Origin: Myxococcales bacterium
GTDB lineage: Bacteria; Myxococcota; B64-G9
Direction of reading: 5' to 3'
Assembly (NCBI GenBank): GCA_012798435.1
Contig: JAAZNF010000011.1
Location: forward strand, 1 to 63,833
DNA length: 63,833 nucleotides
The translations under genes and the position numbers were made by a program. The notes below the pieces were generated by a model. The model ran no database searches. It was not told the DNA's origin and worked only from the letters and a program-made list of their open reading frames with translations. Shown here piece by piece: positions 61,069-63,833 of the stretch; within the stretch, counting starts at the first letter, position 1; the number at the start of each line of letters is the position of its first letter.

Positions 61069-62388
61069 ATGACGCGACGCTTCTTCATACGCACCTTCGG
61101 TTGTCAGATGAACGAGCACGACTCCGACCGCATGGCCCAACTGCTGCTCGAGGCGGGCTGGGAAGAAGCGAGCGAGCCTCGCCGCGCGGATCTCATCTTG
61201 GTCAACTCCTGCTCCGTGCGCGCCAAGCCGGAGCACAAGGCGCTCAGCGAGATTGGGCGCTTCCAGGCCGCCCGCCGCAGCCGAGGCGTGCGCCTGGTCC
61301 TGGCCGGGTGCGTGGCGCAGCAGGAGGGCGCCGCGCTGCTGGCCAAGGCGCCGTACCTCGACGCGGTGATCGGCCCCGACGCCATCGGTCGGATCGCCGC
61401 CATCGCCGATTCTCTCAAGGAAAGTAAAGGGCCGGTGCTCGACCTTGTGGAGCACACCCCGGCGGACCCGGGGTTCGTCCCGTTGCGGTGTACCGGGCGC
61501 GTGGGTCTCTCGGCCCTGGTGACCATCATGAAGGGCTGCAACAACTTCTGCAGCTTCTGCGTGGTGCCCTACGCGCGGGGCCGCGAGGTCAGCCGGTCGA
61601 TTTCTGACATCCTCGCCGAGGTGGACGCGCTGGCCCGGGCCGGAGCGCGGGAAGTGACCCTGCTGGGCCAGAATGTCAATTCGTTCCGAGACGGCGCGGC
61701 GGGCTTTGCCGACCTGCTCCGCTCGCTCGATCGCCAGGGGGCCGTCGAGAGGATCCGCTTTACCACCAGCCATCCCAAGGACCTCTCGGACGACCTCATC
61801 GCGGCCATCGCCGAGCTGCCACGGGTGTGCGAGCACCTGCACCTGCCGCTGCAAGCGGGCTCCGATGCGGTCCTGCGGCGGATGAACCGGGGCTACGGCG
61901 CGGCGCATTTCCTGTCCCTGGTCGAGCGTGCGCGAAAACACATCGCGAGTGTCAGCGTAACCACGGATGTGATCGTCGGCTTTCCGGGCGAGAACGAGTC
62001 GGACTTCGAACAGACGCTCGCGGTGGTCGAGAAGGCGGGCTTCGAGCAGGCCTATTCCTTCTGCTATTCGCCGCGGCCGGGCACGAAGGCGTCCGAGTGG
62101 CCGGATGACGTGCCGCCCACGGAGAAGAAGCGGCGCCTGGATAGGCTCCAGCGCCTTCTTTCAACCCTGGAACAGAAGGCGCTGGAGCGGATGGTGGGGA
62201 GGAGCTATGAGGTCCTCTTCGAGGGCGCGAGCCGCCGCGATCCGAGCTGCGGCACCGGACGGACCCGTTGCAACTGGGTGGTGAATTTCCCGCGGCCCAA
62301 CGCGGGCGCACCGGGAGCGCTTCTTTCGGTACGTATCATCGAGGCACGCGGGCACACGCTGTGGGGCGAGGTGCGTTGCGAAGGTTGA
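61069..62388 (+). CDS. miaB: tRNA-2-methylthio-N6-dimethylallyladenosine synthase
   Basis: A 439-residue radical SAM methylthiotransferase acting on A37 of tRNAs reading UNN codons. N-terminal domain cysteines C12 (F-G-C-Q-M-N-E-H-D-S), C48 (N-S-C-S-V-R) and C81 (A-G-C-V-A-Q) hold one iron-sulfur cluster; C157-x3-C161-x2-C164 (G-C-N-N-F-C-S-F-C) holds the radical SAM cluster. Q-N-V-N-S-F, H-L-P-L-Q-A-G-S-D and D-V-I-V-G-F-P-G-E match MiaB, with a C-terminal TRAM-like region. ATG 61069 has no evident Shine-Dalgarno. Confidence 0.95.
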   Translation: MTRRFFIRTFGCQMNEHDSDRMAQLLLEAGWEEASEPRRADLILVNSCSVRAKPEHKALSEIGRFQAARRSRGVRLVLAGCVAQQEGAALLAKAPYLDAVIGPDAIGRIAAIADSLKESKGPVLDLVEHTPADPGFVPLRCTGRVGLSALVTIMKGCNNFCSFCVVPYARGREVSRSISDILAEVDALARAGAREVTLLGQNVNSFRDGAAGFADLLRSLDRQGAVERIRFTTSHPKDLSDDLIAAIAELPRVCEHLHLPLQAGSDAVLRRMNRGYGAAHFLSLVERARKHIASVSVTTDVIVGFPGENESDFEQTLAVVEKAGFEQAYSFCYSPRPGTKASEWPDDVPPTEKKRRLDRLQRLLSTLEQKALERMVGRSYEVLFEGASRRDPSCGTGRTRCNWVVNFPRPNAGAPGALLSVRIIEARGHTLWGEVRCEG

Positions 62389-62415
62389 CAGGAGCGGGCG
62401 GAGGCGAGATAGGAT
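62385..62415 (+). promoter_or_regulatory. candidate promoter of the bifunctional nuclease gene
   Basis: TTGACA (62385-62390, overlapping the miaB stop), a 19-nt spacer and TAGGAT (62410-62415). The spacer is long, so confidence is low. Confidence 0.35.
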
Positions 62416-62434
62416 GGTCCCAGGAGGAAGCAGC

Positions 62435-63016
62435 ATGAGCGAACAACCACTGGCGCCCGGCGGCAACGGAGATTTGATTCGAGTGGTCGTGGCGGGCATC
62501 ACCATGGACCCGACCAACAACATGCCGGTCGTCCTGCTCAAAGAAGCCGAGAGCACCATGGCCATCCCCATCTGGATCGGTTTGGTCGAGGCCAGCGCCA
62601 TCGCCTCCGAGCTGGAGGGCACTCGCCTGGCCCGTCCCATGACCCACGATCTCCTGAAAGGCGTGCTGTTCACCCTCGGGGGAACCCTCGAGCGCGTGGA
62701 AGTCACCGATCTGCGCGACAACACCTTCTACGCCAACCTGGTCCTGCGCGCGCTGGACGGGCAGACGCACCTCGTCGACTCGCGCCCCTCCGACGCCATC
62801 GCGCTGGCGCTGCGCACGGGTGCGACCATCTTCGTGGCCCGGAAGGTGCTCGAGGCCACTCAGCTCGTGGACCTGGCACAGATAAGAAAAGAAGAGTCCT
62901 CCAAGGATGGCGAGTCCAAAGACGGGAAGAAGGCCACCGGCGAACCGAGCAAGGACAAGTGGACCCAGATCCTGGAGAACCTGAAGCCCGAGGATTTCGG
63001 CAAATACAAGATGTAG
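62435..63016 (+). CDS. bifunctional nuclease family protein (DUF151)
   Basis: A 193-residue protein. AGGAGGAAG ahead favours ATG 62435 over the upstream in-frame ATG at 62414. Domain signatures: M-P-V-V-L-L-K-E-A-E-S-T-M-A-I-P-I-W-I-G, E-A-S-A-I-A-S-E-L-E-G, R-P-M-T-H-D-L-L, and S-R-P-S-D-A-I-A-L-A-L-R. The family is described as having DNase and RNase activity. The C-terminal Lys/Ser-rich segment (about 155-180) is probably disordered. Confidence 0.92.
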   Translation: MSEQPLAPGGNGDLIRVVVAGITMDPTNNMPVVLLKEAESTMAIPIWIGLVEASAIASELEGTRLARPMTHDLLKGVLFTLGGTLERVEVTDLRDNTFYANLVLRALDGQTHLVDSRPSDAIALALRTGATIFVARKVLEATQLVDLAQIRKEESSKDGESKDGKKATGEPSKDKWTQILENLKPEDFGKYKM

Positions 63017-63138
63017 GAATCCCGCTTATATCATATCACTTCACGCAAATTCACAATTCTTCATTTTCCCGCACTAACAAATTGACTTCTTGAGTTAATT
63101 TTCCTTCACGCGACTTCACACGACTTCACGCAATACAT
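63017..63138. other. AT-rich intergenic DNA at the segment edge
   Basis: After the DUF151 stop the sequence turns visibly AT-rich. Variants of ACTTCACGC/ACTTCACAC recur between 63039 and 63130. No gene or tRNA is seen here; open frames across 63116-63759 lack plausible starts. Confidence 0.5.
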
Positions 63139-63139
63139 C

Positions 63140-63356
63140 GCGACCAGGGTGCGACCAGGGGGGGAAAATCGCATTCATACACGACCAGGATGCGACCAAG
63201 GCCCATTTTTCAAAAAAAATATTTTTGCGGCCGAAAATCGCGCAAACCTGCTCTACAGGCCGACTTCCCGAATTTTCTGGTCGCGAAAAAACGATTAGAG
63301 GCCGCAGGAGGCCGCCAAAACGTCGCGACCAGGGTGCGACCAGGGTGCGACCATTC
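63140..63356. repeat. iteron-like 11-bp-period repeats
   Basis: GCGACCAGGG or close variants start at 63140, 63151, 63181 (first base A), 63192, 63325, 63336 and 63347. Within each group the period is exactly 11 bp. An inverted partial copy TGGTCGCG lies at 63278-63285. The array sits beside AT-rich DNA, an arrangement seen at plasmid or element origins, but no Rep gene is visible. Confidence 0.7.
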
Positions 63357-63438
63357 GAGGCCCTCCCGGGCGCAAATGGCGGCCCCACAAGTGCTTTCCT
63401 TGTTTCATAACAAACAGGAAACATATTTTGGCAAAGCC

Positions 63439-63468
63439 TTGATTCGTTCGCCGGCATGATGTTATGAT
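63439..63468 (+). promoter_or_regulatory. candidate promoter of the terminal locus
   Basis: TTGATT (63439-63444), an 18-nt spacer and TATGAT (63463-63468) predict a transcript starting near 63475, the first base of the structured leader. Confidence 0.55.
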
Positions 63469-63474
63469 CCCTCC

Positions 63475-63550
63475 GTGGGCTAGGCCGACGGGCCGAAAAC
63501 CCCGCCCCCGACGGGGCCGCCCACAACCTTGCTCGGGCCGCAACGGGAGC
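63475..63550 (+). ncRNA. structured 5' leader RNA (candidate)
   Basis: A closing stem GTGGGC/GCCCAC (63475-63480 with 63519-63524) encloses two hairpins: GGCC/GGCC (63483-63486, 63491-63494) and CCCCG/CGGGG (63500-63504, 63512-63516), forming a three-way junction. A further hairpin GCTC/GAGC (63531-63534, 63547-63550) would hide GGGAG, the ribosome site of the next ORF. Repeated GGCC segments allow alternative pairings. No known RNA class is recognised. Confidence 0.5.
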
Positions 63551-63556
63551 GGGCGC

Positions 63557-63833
63557 GTGACTGACGAAAAACAAAAACTCATCGAACTGGCGCTCCGAAT
63601 TTGGTCCGCTTCCGCCCCTAACGGGAAACTGTCACGGCAAGATGAAAAGAAAGCGAGGGCCTTCCTTGAAAATACGCCCCTGGAAAAAATAAGGTCATGG
63701 CTAGAAAGGGACAGCGGGGAGGACGAAGCGATACCGCTTGACCAAGAAGCCACCGTCAACGAGGTAGGCAGACCTCAACGAAGCAGATCACAACGAATCC
63801 GAAACCCACGACGGCCACGAGGCGAAATCGACC
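63557..63833 (+). CDS. charged protein, start of a gene leaving the window
   Basis: GTG 63557 preceded by GGGAG (63545-63549) opens a frame that stays open to the end (92 codons). The peptide starts M-T-D-E-K-Q-K-L-I-E-L-A-L-R-I-W, then K-L-S-R-Q-D-E-K-K-A-R-A-F-L and L-E-K-I-R-S-W-L-E-R-D. It is charged and helical, becoming Arg-rich near the edge. Codon choice is less GC-rich than in most genes of the window. No family is recognised; phage or element origin is possible. Confidence 0.55.
   Translation, partial: MTDEKQKLIELALRIWSASAPNGKLSRQDEKKARAFLENTPLEKIRSWLERDSGEDEAIPLDQEATVNEVGRPQRSRSQRIRNPRRPRGEID

Noticed and set aside
63140-63356. CRISPR array
   Set aside because: Repeats are about 10 bp with 1-bp gaps inside groups and irregular distances between groups; no spacers and no cas genes.

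Overview
The window looks like chromosomal DNA from a GC-rich, Gram-negative, Myxococcota-like bacterium (former Deltaproteobacteria). That assignment is inferred from gene content: many lipoproteins with Asp/Gly linkers and Dickkopf-like Cys clusters, ASH/PKD and FG-GAP lipoproteins, a PEGA-domain protein, a pseudokinase fused to an adenylate cyclase, a PilZ protein, and a split B12-dependent mutase operon. No rRNA, CRISPR array or complete mobile element is visible. Several genes the sequence supports are too short for a routine ORF cut-off (4222-4392, 13011-13124) or run off the window (1-312, 63557-63833).

Left end (1-1.5 kb): a truncated IS200/REP-associated-type transposase, a short tandem repeat, a secreted zincin-like protein, and a minus-strand tRNA cluster (His-Lys-Arg order) with its own promoter. 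1.6-13 kb: surface lipoproteins (ASH/PKD; Cys-rich/Gly-rich), a 56-residue exported peptide gene, a deoxynucleoside kinase plus AI-2E-type permease pair, the pseudokinase/adenylate cyclase with a membrane partner, and a CsgG-like/PEGA/beta-rich protein.

13-22.4 kb: a tightly packed run of plus-strand genes. It holds a Lys-rich mini-protein, a CBM9-like lipoprotein, a compact FeoB, a DtxR/FeoA-type metalloregulator and a Cys-less redoxin. These are followed by ExbB, ExbD, an FtsB-like protein, a GAF/GGDEF diguanylate cyclase and a PIN-PhoH ATPase, most of them joined by ATGA or GTGA overlaps. Acylphosphatase follows. The set links ferrous iron import, proton-motive-force energisation and c-di-GMP signalling. 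22.4-31.3 kb: an FG-GAP/CARDB lipoprotein, a minus-strand OMP-lipoprotein-OMP operon, and an S41 protease.

31.3-41 kb: a repeat and hairpin field, an exported M3 peptidase, an unknown protein, then a LolA-like, beta-barrel and RND (MMPL) cluster in which the last two genes are preceded by copies of the same ~100-bp leader element; a DUF6485 mini-protein and a YfcE-type phosphoesterase follow. 41-50.8 kb: an NlpC/P60-like lipoprotein, a helical-repeat lipoprotein coupled to a UvrD-family helicase and a TPR lipoprotein, a His-less sensor kinase, a phosphoesterase-fold lipoprotein and TilS.

50.9-57.3 kb is a metabolic operon: 3-hydroxyacyl-CoA dehydrogenase, acyl-CoA dehydrogenase, cobalamin adenosyltransferase, large and small methylmalonyl-CoA mutase subunits, a four-helix-bundle protein and MeaB GTPase. 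The products would oxidise acyl-CoAs and convert methylmalonyl-CoA to succinyl-CoA while making and protecting the adenosylcobalamin cofactor. 57.3-63.0 kb: a lipoprotein, a TPR protein, a BNR-repeat protein, PilZ, MiaB and a bifunctional nuclease. The last 0.8 kb changes character: AT-rich DNA, 11-bp-period repeats, a promoter whose predicted start coincides with a structured leader, and a charged ORF leaving the window, which suggests the edge of a mobile or horizontally acquired segment.
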